From: Blastocladiella britannica
Lineage: Eukaryota; Blastocladiomycota; Blastocladiomycetes; Blastocladiales; Blastocladiaceae
Direction of reading: 5' to 3'
DNA length: 10,117 bases
Assembly: GCA_025349905.2 (NCBI GenBank)
Contig: MU625174.1
Coordinates: forward strand, 1 to 10,117
Both the position numbers and the translations under genes were made by a program. The notes below the pieces were generated by a model. The model made no database searches, was not told the origin of the DNA, and worked only from the letters and a program-made list of their open reading frames with translations. Shown here one piece after another: positions 1 to 8,564 of the stretch (within the stretch, counting starts at the first letter, position 1; every line of letters begins with the position of its first letter).

Positions 1-473
1 GTCTGCTGCTGATTGGATCCGCCATTCATGGAGTGTTTTACAGTGCTGTTGCCGTTGTGATGGCGGGCCAGAGCCGCCGATCTTGCCGCGAACCAAGCGC
101 GCCCGTGGACGCCCTCCCGTACCACCGGCCGCTGACCGACGCGATCGAGTGGGTGCACCACGCGGCGAGGGTGGCCGGCCCCCGGCCCCCAAGGCCGGAC
201 GAGAACCGCCGCCACGAGACTCCCTGCGCCGACGTCCCCGCGCACACCGAGCATAGCACCCCCGGGACAACACGCAAAAGCGCAGTCGCACGGCTCCATC
301 GGCCTCGGTCCGCCCCATCACCAGCAACCCCTTTTACAGTCCCAGGAGAGTGACAACCAGCATTTTCGCTGGAAAAAAGAAATGGGTCTGTAAAGTGGAT
401 TTCGATACAACACAGCCGCTGGCTCACAACCAAACAACCTAAAAAGTACCCACTGATTTCGAGACGAGACCAG
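1..473 (+). other. Possible 5' exon and intron of the Sel1-repeat gene; no clear gene otherwise
   Basis: GC-rich up to about 350, then more AT-rich. A candidate intron runs 390-473: donor GTAAAG at 390, acceptor CAG at 471-473, 84 nt. Splicing it joins reading frame 1 of the upstream stretch (ending in residues WKKEMGL) in frame to the Sel1-like segment that follows (CVHYFGDDQY). Upstream of 389 the frame-1 translation is Pro/Ser/Gln-rich and carries no recognisable domain. A second open frame (33-353, frame 3) contains the plausible stretch DALPYHRPLTDAIEWVHHAA, so a frame break near 185 is possible, as occurs repeatedly downstream. The true start of the gene is probably to the left of this window. 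The intron call is inference from splice signals and frame continuity. Confidence 0.3.
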
Positions 474-1485
474 CTGCGTGCATTACTTTGGCGACGACCA
501 GTACCTGGTCGACTACGAGGCGGCGCTGGAGTCGTGTTCGAGATCTCGGGCACCCCCGAGTCCATGTTCGTCATGGGCTACATGTACGACCACGGCCAGG
601 GCGTCGAGCCCGATTATGTGCGCGCACACGAATTATACATGCAGGCATGGAGGCAAGGCAAAGTGGCGTCGGCGGCAGCCGCCATTGCCTTCCAGTACGC
701 GTACGGCCGCGACGTCATGAGCGACCTGAAAAAGGCCAAGCACTGGTTTGACTTGGGCGCCAAGAAGCTCGAGGCGGCTGATGACCGCTTTGCCCCTGTA
801 CTGGCTCGCAAAGGCCAACTTTGACGGCCGATTCATCGGCGACGCCGCCGCGAACGCGCTGGAGCTCTTCGAGCGCGCGGGCAACCTCAGTTTCGTGGAC
901 GGTACATTGTCCAATTTTTGATTATTTCAGGCTTTCCATTTTATTCACATCATAATGTATACCGCCATGATGATCCTTGCGTACCAGTACCTGGAGGACA
1001 TTTTCGTCGACGAGGACGCCGAGATGGCATTTGAGTGATTTTCAAGGTGGCGGCCAAGGGCTCGGCGTCGGCGCAGTGCATGATGGCACTGATGCACGCG
1101 CAAGGGATGGTGGCCGGGGCGCCACGGCTGTCGAGCTGTACCAGCGCACGATCGACGAGTTCGATTCGCCTGCGGCCATGGTCGACTCGCGGAAATGTAC
1201 ATGGAAGACGCAATCGAGGGCGTCGGGTACCAGGGTAACATTTCGAACCAATTGCCCTACCAGTATGTACTCGCACGAGAGTTGCTCGAGCGCGCGTTGG
1301 CACTTGGGAGTGAGGGAGCCGCGGACTCGCCGCATTTGCTGGACCAGGTCTTAGCGGAGGAAGACCAGCTCGACGAGATCGACGAGGACGAGGCCGAGTG
1401 GAAGTGGGTGGAATCTTGGGGTGGAAAAATGGAGGTATTCATTCTTATGTTGGACTCTTTCCCATCTGCTGCCAAATCTGAATGA
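474..1485 (+). pseudogene. Sel1-like repeat protein, interrupted by frameshifts
   Basis: About six Sel1-like (TPR-related) repeats are readable. Examples are PESMFVMGYMYDHGQGVEPDY, then SDLKKAKHWFDLGAKK, LYWLAKANFDGRFIGDAA, YTAMMILAYQYLED, SASAQCMMALMHAQGMVAG and PYQYVLARELLERALALG. The C-terminus is acidic (DEIDEDEAEWKW), with the stop at 1483-1485. Sel1 solenoids usually act as adaptors, for example in ER-associated degradation (Hrd3/SEL1L) or chitin-synthase regulation (Chs4); which applies here cannot be told. The reading frame breaks at five places, each fixed by one base: a G missing at about 531, an extra C in 793-796, and a G missing at about 1035, in 1116-1119 and at 1191-1192. A stop at 919-921 lies in an AT-rich insertion (about 902-954) that looks like a degenerate intron. 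Either a decaying pseudogene or local base-call errors could explain this. Confidence 0.7.
902..954 (+). other. Degenerate intron inside the Sel1-repeat gene
   Basis: An AT-rich stretch of about 53 nt interrupts a GC-rich Sel1 repeat between residues NLSFVDG and MYTAMMILAY, and carries an in-frame TGA at 919-921. It starts with a GT (GTACAT) and its size matches the intact introns elsewhere in the window (55-69 nt). No AG lies at the right boundary; the only AG (929-930) would put the downstream repeat out of frame if the donor at 902 is used. A 36-nt GT-AG pair (895-930) keeps the frame but leaves an odd hydrophobic insertion. Confidence 0.35.
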
Positions 1486-1569
1486 CTTGCTCATGCAAAT
1501 GCAAGGGAACGTCCACACTCGGCTGCCAGAACGTAGCGGGCGATACGATCCGCCCGTTTGCCCGGAGGA

Positions 1570-1576
1570 TATAAAA
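1570..1576 (+). promoter_or_regulatory. TATA-like box before the F-box/ARM gene
   Basis: TATAAAA lies 11 bases upstream of the ATG at 1587, in the 101-bp gap between the Sel1 and F-box/ARM genes. That is unusually close: a transcript starting 25-30 bp downstream would begin after the first ATG. So either the start lies further in, or the box is coincidental. An ATGCAAATGCAA element sits at 1493-1504. Confidence 0.3.
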
Positions 1577-1586
1577 TTTGTACTGA

Positions 1587-3637
1587 ATGACCATCTCGGC
1601 CCTCGAACGCGTCCCATAGGACGTGTTCCCGTCCATTGCACAATATTTGGCCGATCGCGACATTGCGCGCCTGCGCAACGCGTCCCGCACGACGCGCGGC
1701 ATCTCTGCGCTCCCGAGCAGGAGTCCACCACACCTCAGCGCTCGCCTGGCTGCCCTCTCGGGCGACGCCGCGTGGTATGGTCACACAATGCCACAGCTGG
1801 GCTGTGTGTGCAAATGGGTCGGAGAGAAACATTCCGACGGCAGCTGTACCGCGGGCCTGATGCCCGCCGTCATTGGCCAAATGTCGCTTCTCATGCACAT
1901 GCAGGTCAACGACGACCACCAAATTTGGACGACCCTCACCGCCTATATCCTCAAGTGCAACCTGGAATTAGACCCGACACGGATCGCAACGGACATCTGG
2001 GCGGCAATACAACGTAAAATGACGTGGGCGGTGCCGCTGCTGGTCAAGCTCGGCACGGGCGACCCGGAATTCACCTTTGAATTAGTTCCGACTGATGACG
2101 CCATGGCCGAGCCCGAGCGCATGTGCGCTATCGCGACAGCAGTTGCCTCAACCGGCAACGCGTTTGCGGGCCTGGTTGCGCACCGACTCTTGACCAAGGT
2201 GTACTGCCCCAAGTGGAGTGCCGCATGGGCCACTTTACTTATTCACAAGTGCTTAGTGGTCCCGGCCACTGATGCAAGAGCGATGCAAGTACAAGCAGCC
2301 GCGCTTTCTCTGCTGTCGGACTATTTTTGGCCCCACCATTACATGCACATGGACCCGCCCACGCTCCGTGACGACGTAGTCAATGTTGTTGTCCTTTTGT
2401 TTACACCCGACACGTGCACCAAGAACAGCAGTGTTGCTGCTGCCCTGGCCCGCACCCTCGCGCTCGTCCTCCGCACGTATTGGACCAACCTGCGCAACGA
2501 ATTCACTTGCCAGCCTCCTCGGTTAGGGGGACGAAACGGACACCCGGTTATGCTCAGGCATTTGGTTCGTTTCGGCGAAAGCGGCCATGTGTGGGAAGCC
2601 GACATCATGGACTCCAACGGCGATTTGGGCGGCAGGCCGAACGCGCTCGAACACTCATGCCGTACTTGATGGCGCTGGCGACGTGCGAGCACGACGAGGT
2701 GGTCGAGGGTGCAGTCCAAGCCCTGGGCGGGATACTTGGCTGGCATGAAACCAAAGACGTGGCCGAGGTGGCGCTCGATACGGGTGCGCACACGCTGCTG
2801 CTGAACTTGTTTCGACGGTCCTTTCGCGCCAATGCCACGGTCGGCCGCGGCGCGCGGCGCGGTTTACTGAAGGCGGTGTCCGCATGGGCGTGCGTCGAAA
2901 TCCGCAAAGCGTCGTCCGAGCCCCTCGAGCTTCTCCCTCATTTGGTCTCGCTGGTCGCCACTGAAACGGACCACATGCTGCTCGAGCAGGCGTATTCCTT
3001 CCTCTTTTTCGCTCATCGCACACCAGCTCACTCTCGATTCTGGAACCGCCGACCACTTGATGTCCAGTATCGTTGCTTCGACTCGCATGTACTGTGATGG
3101 CGATCCGTTGACCCGGGTCGAAAGCTGCCATATTCGGCACTGCCAGCTGCAGTTGTTGGCCAAACTGGCCACCGCCGCGTCCGCGGCGCGCCAACTCGAC
3201 GTTCTGGTGACCCTGGTCGACCCCGGACTGGTATCATAGGTAGTGCCTTAGAGCGCCAACCCGGATCCATATTCACACTATCCTTCCAACTCACGCTCAC
3301 CCTCGAGATGCTTTATGCGTACCAGACGAGTGGCGTGGACTCGGATCCGATTTGGGGCGGCCGTGACAAGATCCGATCGTGGTGCCGGTTGTGAGGGTAC
3401 GAGAGGCTGAATGCCAGCGAGATTTGTGACCCTGACGCACGGGATGCCCAGCGGTTGCTGATCGATGTGTATCGCGGATTTGGCATCTCAACAATATCTG
3501 AAGCCGACTTGGTCGAACAGTGGTACCTTGACGAGGATGAGGAGGAGGAGGAGGAGGAGGAAGTAGAGGATGAAGAGGATGAAGAAGAGCATGTGCAGGT
3601 CATTGGCGACGGGGTGGAGAGCGAGGACGAAGAATAG
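1587..3637 (+). pseudogene. F-box-like plus armadillo/importin-alpha-like repeat protein, interrupted
   Basis: Starting at the ATG at 1587, the N-terminus (SALERVP, then DVFPSIAQYLADRDIARLRN) has the shape of an F-box, which in intact proteins recruits Skp1 of SCF ubiquitin ligases. The rest is helical solenoid of ARM/HEAT type, for example LMPYLMALATCEHDEVVEGA and QLQLLAKLATAASAARQLDV. The C-terminal stretch (ERLNASEICDPDARDAQRLL, then an E/D run at about 3530-3595) recalls the acidic end of importin-alpha. The longest uninterrupted part is 1620-2668. Breaks: in-frame TAG at 1617-1619; A missing at 2650-2651; extra T in 3005-3009; G missing at 3230-3231; in-frame TGA at 3392-3394. With these repaired it would be about 680 residues. 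The family assignment is by pattern only and divergent; other ARM-repeat proteins are possible. The stop is TAG at 3635-3637. Confidence 0.5.
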
Positions 3638-3722
3638 TTCTGCTCGTAAGAAAACAATAAGTATGCGATCACGGATTACATTGAGTACAACAATCTCAGC
3701 AACGGCACCTCCTCCATTGGAT

Positions 3723-4583
3723 TTACTTGCCAGCAATCCCATGGTAATGGCGCGCCGTCTTCTTGTACTGCACAAAGATCGCCACCACCGACATGACCAC
3801 CACGCCGGCGACCATGCCGTAGACCTTGCCCGACGTCTCGAATCCGGTGCTCGGGTGACCGAGGAACTGCACGGCGGCCTCCTTGAATCCGGACTTGACA
3901 AAGTAATCGAGCCCGACAAACGTCACGTACGATCCACCGATACTGGTGCCGACGCGGATCAGTTGACGCTCGGCCCAGAAGATCAGGATGGCGCCAATGA
4001 TGGCCAGACCGATGATGAATACGAGCTGGCCGACTTGCGAATGGATCAGACCGCCGCTGCGCAGCGTCAGCAGGAACAGGGCGAGGGTGTATCCGCCTAT
4101 AAATGATAATGCTGTTAAGCTCAATCCATACCATTAAAAAAAAAATAAAAACGTACCAAAGGCACCAATCGCCGCCAACCCAATCTTGATAAAGAAGCTA
4201 AACACGAATGCGCCGACCACCGCACACACAATCATGGCCACCGTGTACACCAGACGCGGGTTGGAGAACCCGGCCGCCGGCTCCACCAGCGACGTCACCA
4301 GCACCGCCACGCACAGGCCCAGGTACGCTCCTGCCAGCATGACGGCAAATCGCACCAGCCGGGCCCCAAAGAACGCCATAAAGATGCCCGACACGATCAG
4401 TGCAATCGCTAGCACGTAGCCTTCCGGGTTGACGGAGCCGGCCTCGTCGACGACTTGCGACGGTGTCGGGACGTCTATGGGCGCATTGTCGGGGGACGGA
4501 AGGGCCCATGAGGTCGTGGCCGAGAGGAGGAGCGGGATGAGCACGCCCGTGAGCTTGTATGGCGAGAATGATGATGAGTGCAT
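3723..4583 (-). CDS. TM7S3/TMEM198-like (DUF4203) multi-pass membrane protein
   Basis: Two exons, 4583-4157 and 4096-3723, separated by a 60-nt intron (4156-4097; donor GTACGT, branch-like CTTAAC, acceptor TAG), give 266 aa. Residues 1-28 form a signal peptide (cleavage likely after SWA). A short acidic luminal segment and about seven hydrophobic helices follow, including GYVLAIALIVSGIFMAFFGA, FAVMLAGAYLGLCVAVLVTS, VGQLVFIIGLAIIGAILIFW and GKVYGMVAGVVVMSVVAIFV, with a short basic cytoplasmic tail. The small-residue-rich paired helices with repeated F-G-A/G patterns resemble the TM7S3/TM198-like domain common in fungi. The molecular function of fungal members is not established. No frame damage is seen. 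A TATA box lies about 85 bp upstream of the ATG, and the leader is A-rich. It converges with the F-box/ARM gene (85 bp between stops), so their 3' UTRs probably overlap. Confidence 0.8.
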
Positions 4584-4667
4584 TATTGCCTTGTTTTTTT
4601 TTTGTTGCTTTTGGTTGAATATGCAAATGCAAAGATTTTTTTTTTTAAGACGGAGCTGTGGGCCAAC

Positions 4668-4673
4668 TTTATA
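4668..4673 (-). promoter_or_regulatory. TATA box upstream of the DUF4203 gene
   Basis: TATAAA read on the minus strand, in the context CCATATAAAG, about 85 bp upstream of the ATG at 4583. This is a normal distance for a fungal TATA promoter with a short A-rich 5' UTR. Confidence 0.45.
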
Positions 4674-4738
4674 TGGCAGGAAGCAGTTGCGGTAATCTTG
4701 GAAGGCAAATGAACACTCGGGAGTTGGTGGCGCTTTTT

Positions 4739-4764
4739 CGAGGAAGAGTCCCGAGGAAGAGTCC
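4739..4764. repeat. Perfect 13-bp tandem duplication
   Basis: CGAGGAAGAGTCC occurs twice head-to-tail (4739-4751 and 4752-4764) in the intergenic region between the kelch and DUF4203 genes. Two copies only; no known element recognised. Confidence 0.85.
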
Positions 4765-4952
4765 CTCTCTTGGCATCCGTTGCTTTAAGCTTGCAGGTAG
4801 TTGCACCAGCTGCCCTCACGCCAAGAACTTCCGCATACTCAACCGTACAGCGCATACCAAGAGAAAGAGTGATCAATATCAAATGAAGGGGTAATCTATA
4901 ACATAATAACTGCCATGTAGAACAAGAGAAAGAAAATAAGAAAATAAACCGA

Positions 4953-7024
4953 CTACTGGCCATAGTAGCCACCCTGCGACTGCTGCTGCTGTTGATACCC
5001 GCCGTACTGCGGCTGCTGTGGCTGTTGCTGCTGGTATCCACCGTACTGCTGCTGTTGGTACACTGGCATTGGCGCCATCGGCTGCTGCGGAGGCGGCGCA
5101 TACGCCGAGCTGGCGCTGACGTACGATCCACCCGTGTAATGCGACTGCATCGGCTGCTGCTGTTGGTACATGCCCCCCGTGGGCGATGTAGTCGCATACG
5201 TGGCGTGCTGCGGCGGCGACGAGTACGCGGACCCGGACGACATGCCCGTGGGCTGCGGCGACACCACCATTACCTGTGCGGTTTTGGTCGGAAGCGCGGT
5301 CGCCGCCGACACGTGCGCGGCGGCCGTGTACTCGTCGCGAGCGCCGTAGTCGACGCCCGCTTTCCGCTGCAGCCGCGCCTCCTCGGCCCGCGCCCGCGCA
5401 CGCGACCGCAGCACCGACACTCCTGATCCCACCAGCGCCAGCAAAAACAGCGCACCGAACCCCATGCCCACCAGCGCCCATAGCGAAAAGCCCATGAACG
5501 AGACCGGGTTGGGCGAAGGCGTGTACGAGTCGACCCACGTGAAGTTGAGACCGGCACCGCTGCCCGGGTCCTCGACCTTGATGATGCGGAGGTACTTGTT
5601 GGAGTTGGACTTTTTTTGTTGGAATGCGTGAGCTCTCAGAGCACAGACAATTGTAAAAAAAACATAACGCACCACATTCTTGGGCTCATTCACGAGCCCG
5701 CCCAGGATGAAAATATGCCCGTCCTGCATGTACGCGGTCGGGGCCACAATCTGCGTCGGACCTGCCCATGCGTTGGAGAACTTGGGGTCACCCACGTACT
5801 GCGAGCTGGTCATGTCCATGTACTCGAGCACGGGCCCGCTGCCGTCCTTTTGGGTCTTGGCCGACGGCATATTGCCGCCTAGGTGGATCAGGTACTTGCC
5901 CTTGAACATGAACGACAGGCCGAGCACACGGTGCTGGTTCATCCACAGGACCTATTTTACATTTTTTCAAGAAGGAGATTAGCGTGGCATTAAAACAAGT
6001 GAAGTTGAAAAATATGAACCTTGGAAGTGGACCCAGACGCAATATCCACCGTGTAGGGCAACTGCGGGGACCCAACCGAGCTCGAGAGCACCTGCGGAGT
6101 GCCGCCAATCCCACCCTGGACACTCAGTGCGGTACCATTGACCGGAACCAGTGTACCAGCGAAAGCTGGAATCAAGGTGGTCGCACGCGGGGCACTCAGT
6201 CCCTGGTCCGTGAACGGAATGATGGTCTGCACAATCCCCGAAGCGTCGCCGGTATCAATCCCGCCGTACATGAGCTGGAACAAGCCGTCGCGGCCCCAGG
6301 TGCACGCCGAGTGGTACCGCGGGACCGCGGCAACCGACTGCGACCCTTTAGTCCATTTCCCATCGGCGCCCATCGTGAACAGCGGCGAGGCGGACTGGTC
6401 GTCGTCCGACTCGTACTGCCCGCCACCCACCACCATCGTGGTGCCCTTGACCACTGCGCACCCGTTGCCAAACTTGGCGCCAGAGGGAAGGGACCCGACG
6501 GCCGTGGCATTGAGTTTCATGGCGGTCTGCGGGACCGTCACGTCAATAGCGTAGATCTGGCCGGTTGCGCCCTTGTTGTTGAGGGCTTTACATTTGTTTC
6601 ATTTGTTTTTTGATGGTTTCGGTGCGTTGAGTTCCAAATGCTTTCGTCATTTACCCCAGTAAGAGTTTGACGTACGGTCCGTCATCCCGCCAACGACATA
6701 CATGGTGTTCCCGACCAGACCCAGGGCCGCGTACGGTGTTCCAAACACGGACGGCGCAGGAGTGTCGTCGTCCGAGAACACGCTCAGCAGCATTTTCGCC
6801 GCGTCGGTTGCGCCCTTGTTGTTTTTGTTGTTCTTGCTGTTGCCGTCGTCGGTTGGCACGCCGCCTGCAGCGCTTCCAACCACCACCGGGGCAGGGGGGG
6901 TCGCATCGGTTTTGCCGGTGCTCACTTGGGCGGACACGGGCGCCAGTAGCAAGGCCGCGGCTACCAGGAGAAGCAGAGCGGTCGTCAGTGGACGGCGTCG
7001 GCGGTGGTAACAAGTGATGGACAT
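4953..7024 (-). CDS. Secreted-type kelch-repeat protein with one TM helix and a Q/Y/G-rich tail
   Basis: Four exons (7024-6655, 6585-6020, 5951-5673, 5609-4953) give 623 aa. Introns are 69, 68 and 63 nt with GTAAAT/GTTCAT/GTGCGT donors and AG acceptors. The 63-nt intron has no stop and would read through in frame. The ATG at 7024 is chosen because it opens a signal peptide: basic RRRR, a Leu/Ala core, likely cleavage after Ala32. Six kelch-type double-glycine strands follow: MYVVGGMTD, TMVVGGGQY, QLMYGGIDTGD, LSVQGGIGG, LIHLGGNMP and IFILGGLVN. These indicate a lumenal or extracellular beta-propeller. A TM helix lies at about 446-471, followed by a basic RSRARARAEEAR stop-transfer stretch. 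The last ~100 residues are rich in Q, Y, G, P and S with repeated YGGYQQQQ units. A type I surface protein for binding or adhesion is the likely role; ligand unknown. No frame damage. Confidence 0.85.
4976..5185. repeat. CAG/CTG-rich low-complexity stretch (polyglutamine coding)
   Basis: Repeated CTG/TTG triplets on the plus strand encode Q runs of four to five residues between YGGY motifs in the kelch protein's C-terminal tail. This is inside exon 4 and not a separate gene. The units are imperfect but echo one another, suggesting expansion by slippage. Confidence 0.8.
6562..6823 (-). repeat. 19-nt exact direct repeat in kelch exons 1 and 2
   Basis: The same 19 bases occur at 6562-6580 and 6805-6823, 243 nt apart. 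On the minus strand both encode NNKGAT, once in the N/K-rich low-complexity stretch of exon 1 and once just after the exon 2 acceptor. Only the two ends are the repeat; the span between them is ordinary exon and intron. Confidence 0.85.
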
Positions 7025-8564
7025 GTATTTAGATAGTAATTTTTTAATGAATAGTTTTGGAAAGAGTGGCAAAGGGCTTTAAGTGTGTCAATCGCAGAAA
7101 AGAATATGGAAGCCGCTGCAACGTATACGCTTTGGACCGACCGACCACGGCGACTTATACCAAGGACCTTCCTTCCTGGGTCGGGGTATCGTGTGGGGAA
7201 TGGAGCCGCAGCCGCCGTCCAAACAACGCCACACTCCTCCAGCGACGCCTCACTTTCCCATTCGAAAAACTTGGAATATTTTTGTACTTGTACTTGACAC
7301 GGCTGCCCAATGAACACACGTGAACTCCCGTTTCAATAGGGAGCTTAACTGAGCTTGTGTCTCAGGGGAAAAACAAAGAGGGGGGTCTTGGACAAGTTTT
7401 GACGGCATTCTGAATCGAGTGGAAAGATTCCGACATTCCGGGGTCGCTTGGGTCACCCTTTCGCGTCATTTGCGAGCAGCTTGACTGACACCGCCTTATA
7501 TTTTTGATAGGTCGAGAATGAGCTCCAGACCGAGTGCGGATCAAGGCCAAGATCAATCTGGAATCCATGATCAAAGTATCAAACGGTTCGGATCGGGAGC
7601 GGTCGGCGGGGTCGGGACGAGTGGAAAGACCTGGAATGTAAAAAAATCTATTGGAAATATTGGATCCGAACGCTGGAGCTGGAAAGCTGGGTTGGCGGAA
7701 TGACATTGGAAACCCAAGCTGGATATCCTATTACTGGATCGAAAAAAAATTGGTCATGGAAGGACCGGCCGGAATATCGACAAGAAAACCGGATTGGTTT
7801 GACATTGGTAAGAAGATGAGAATTGTAATTCAGATGGAAGGATTGGGACACGAGAAATCCATGCAAAGTAAATCGTGTTCCGATTTCCATGGCAACCCAG
7901 CTTGGAATTCCATCTCCAAACCCGGTTTTAGTGCGCAGCCGTGGAGGCCTTGACTGCAAGAAATTTCCCCGTTCCTCAGAGACGACAAAAGAATAATAGA
8001 GAAAGGCATGGCATGTAATACGAAAAAATAGAAAAAGGAGCAGGGGTGGGTAACACGAAGGGAAAAAAAAAAAAATGGCTTGGGAAACTTGTTTAAACAA
8101 CTGATCGCACGCATCGCGCGTGGTACGGAGGGAGTAGGAGGGAAGAAGGCATCGCATTCCGAAGAGTGCGATCGAAGAAAAAAAAAATGAATGTACACGA
8201 CCCGGTAAAAATGAACCCGTAGCGGCAGTGGCAGCGAGATCTCTTGATGATGGCGGGGAGGTCAATCGCCTTGTTGTGCTTGTTGATGGTGGCGGCGGGT
8301 CCATCCAAGGGCGGGTGGAAGGTGACGAAAAAAAAAGACTGTATGGGGGAGAGAATAGAGGAGAGGAAACAAGAATCGCTGGGCCTGCGAGGGACGCCGA
8401 AGGGACAATCGAATCATGTATAGGAAAGGTGGGGGGGAATCGGGTCAAGAGCAAAAATGAGAAAAAAGGTGCGCGAAGAAAAAAAAAAAAATACAGAAAG
8501 GACCAAGGGCGAGCAACGCACCATTGACCAGCAAACAAAAGGAAGAAAAAACGGGGGAAAGCGC
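7025..8564. other. 1.5-kb region without a convincing gene
   Basis: This lies between the start of the kelch gene and the end of the H/Q/S-rich gene, both on the minus strand, so it should hold the 3' UTR of the latter and the promoter of the former. From about 7340 to 8560 the plus strand is purine-rich with A-tracts (for example near 8063, 8176 and 8480), so the minus strand is a pyrimidine tract. This depletes stops and produces a spurious 296-codon open frame (8538-7648) rich in F, L, S and P. A weak TATA-like GTATAAG on the minus strand (7160-7154) is about 130 bp upstream of the kelch ATG. An imperfect repeat cluster lies at 7674-7920. No RNA gene was recognised. Confidence 0.5.
7674..7920. 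repeat. Degenerate repeat cluster with inverted ends
   Basis: AAGCTGGGTTG at 7684-7694 is the exact reverse complement of CAACCCAGCTT at 7893-7903. The match extends imperfectly outward (GGAGCTGGAA near 7675 against TTCCATCTCC near 7908). A third, direct-like copy, AACCCAAGCTGGATATCC, sits at 7711-7728. This could be a worn MITE-like foldback or simply a diverged tandem repeat. No target-site duplication or transposase was seen. Confidence 0.35.

Larger units (their letters stand above)
4584..4952 (-). promoter_or_regulatory. Promoter region of the DUF4203 gene and 3' end of the kelch gene
   Basis: A 369-bp intergenic stretch between two co-oriented minus-strand genes. Reading the minus strand toward the ATG at 4583 there is TATAAA at 4673-4668, a run of A at about 4646-4637, a TTGCATTTGCAT element at 4632-4621, and an A-rich leader just before the ATG. 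A perfect 13-bp tandem duplication lies at 4739-4764. No ORF here has coding character, and no AATAAA was found for the kelch gene, though AT-rich sequence immediately follows its stop. Confidence 0.5.

Noticed and set aside
38..574. 178-codon minus-strand open frame
   Set aside because: It is antisense to the Sel1 exon and its upstream exon; composition is R/S/G-rich with no domain, typical of a GC-rich shadow frame.
919..3394. TGA or TAG reassignment to explain in-frame stops
   Set aside because: The stop at 1036 is explained by a missing G. The others are TAG and TGA in broken genes only, while intact neighbouring genes end with TAA and TAG. An alternative code is not supported.
3922..5132. 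Shared 14-mer ACGTACGATCCACC in the DUF4203 and kelch genes
   Set aside because: Both copies encode the peptide GGSYV in coding sequence with the same codon preference; coincidence is more likely than duplication.
7518..7703. 61-codon plus-strand ORF with an ATG about 20 bp after a TTATATTTTT box
   Set aside because: Composition follows the purine-rich background and there is no recognisable motif; the TATA spacing is too short to drive this ATG.
7648..8538. 296-codon minus-strand open frame
   Set aside because: It is open only because the strand is a pyrimidine tract. The product is F/L/S/P low complexity with poly-F runs from A-tracts, with no convincing start context.
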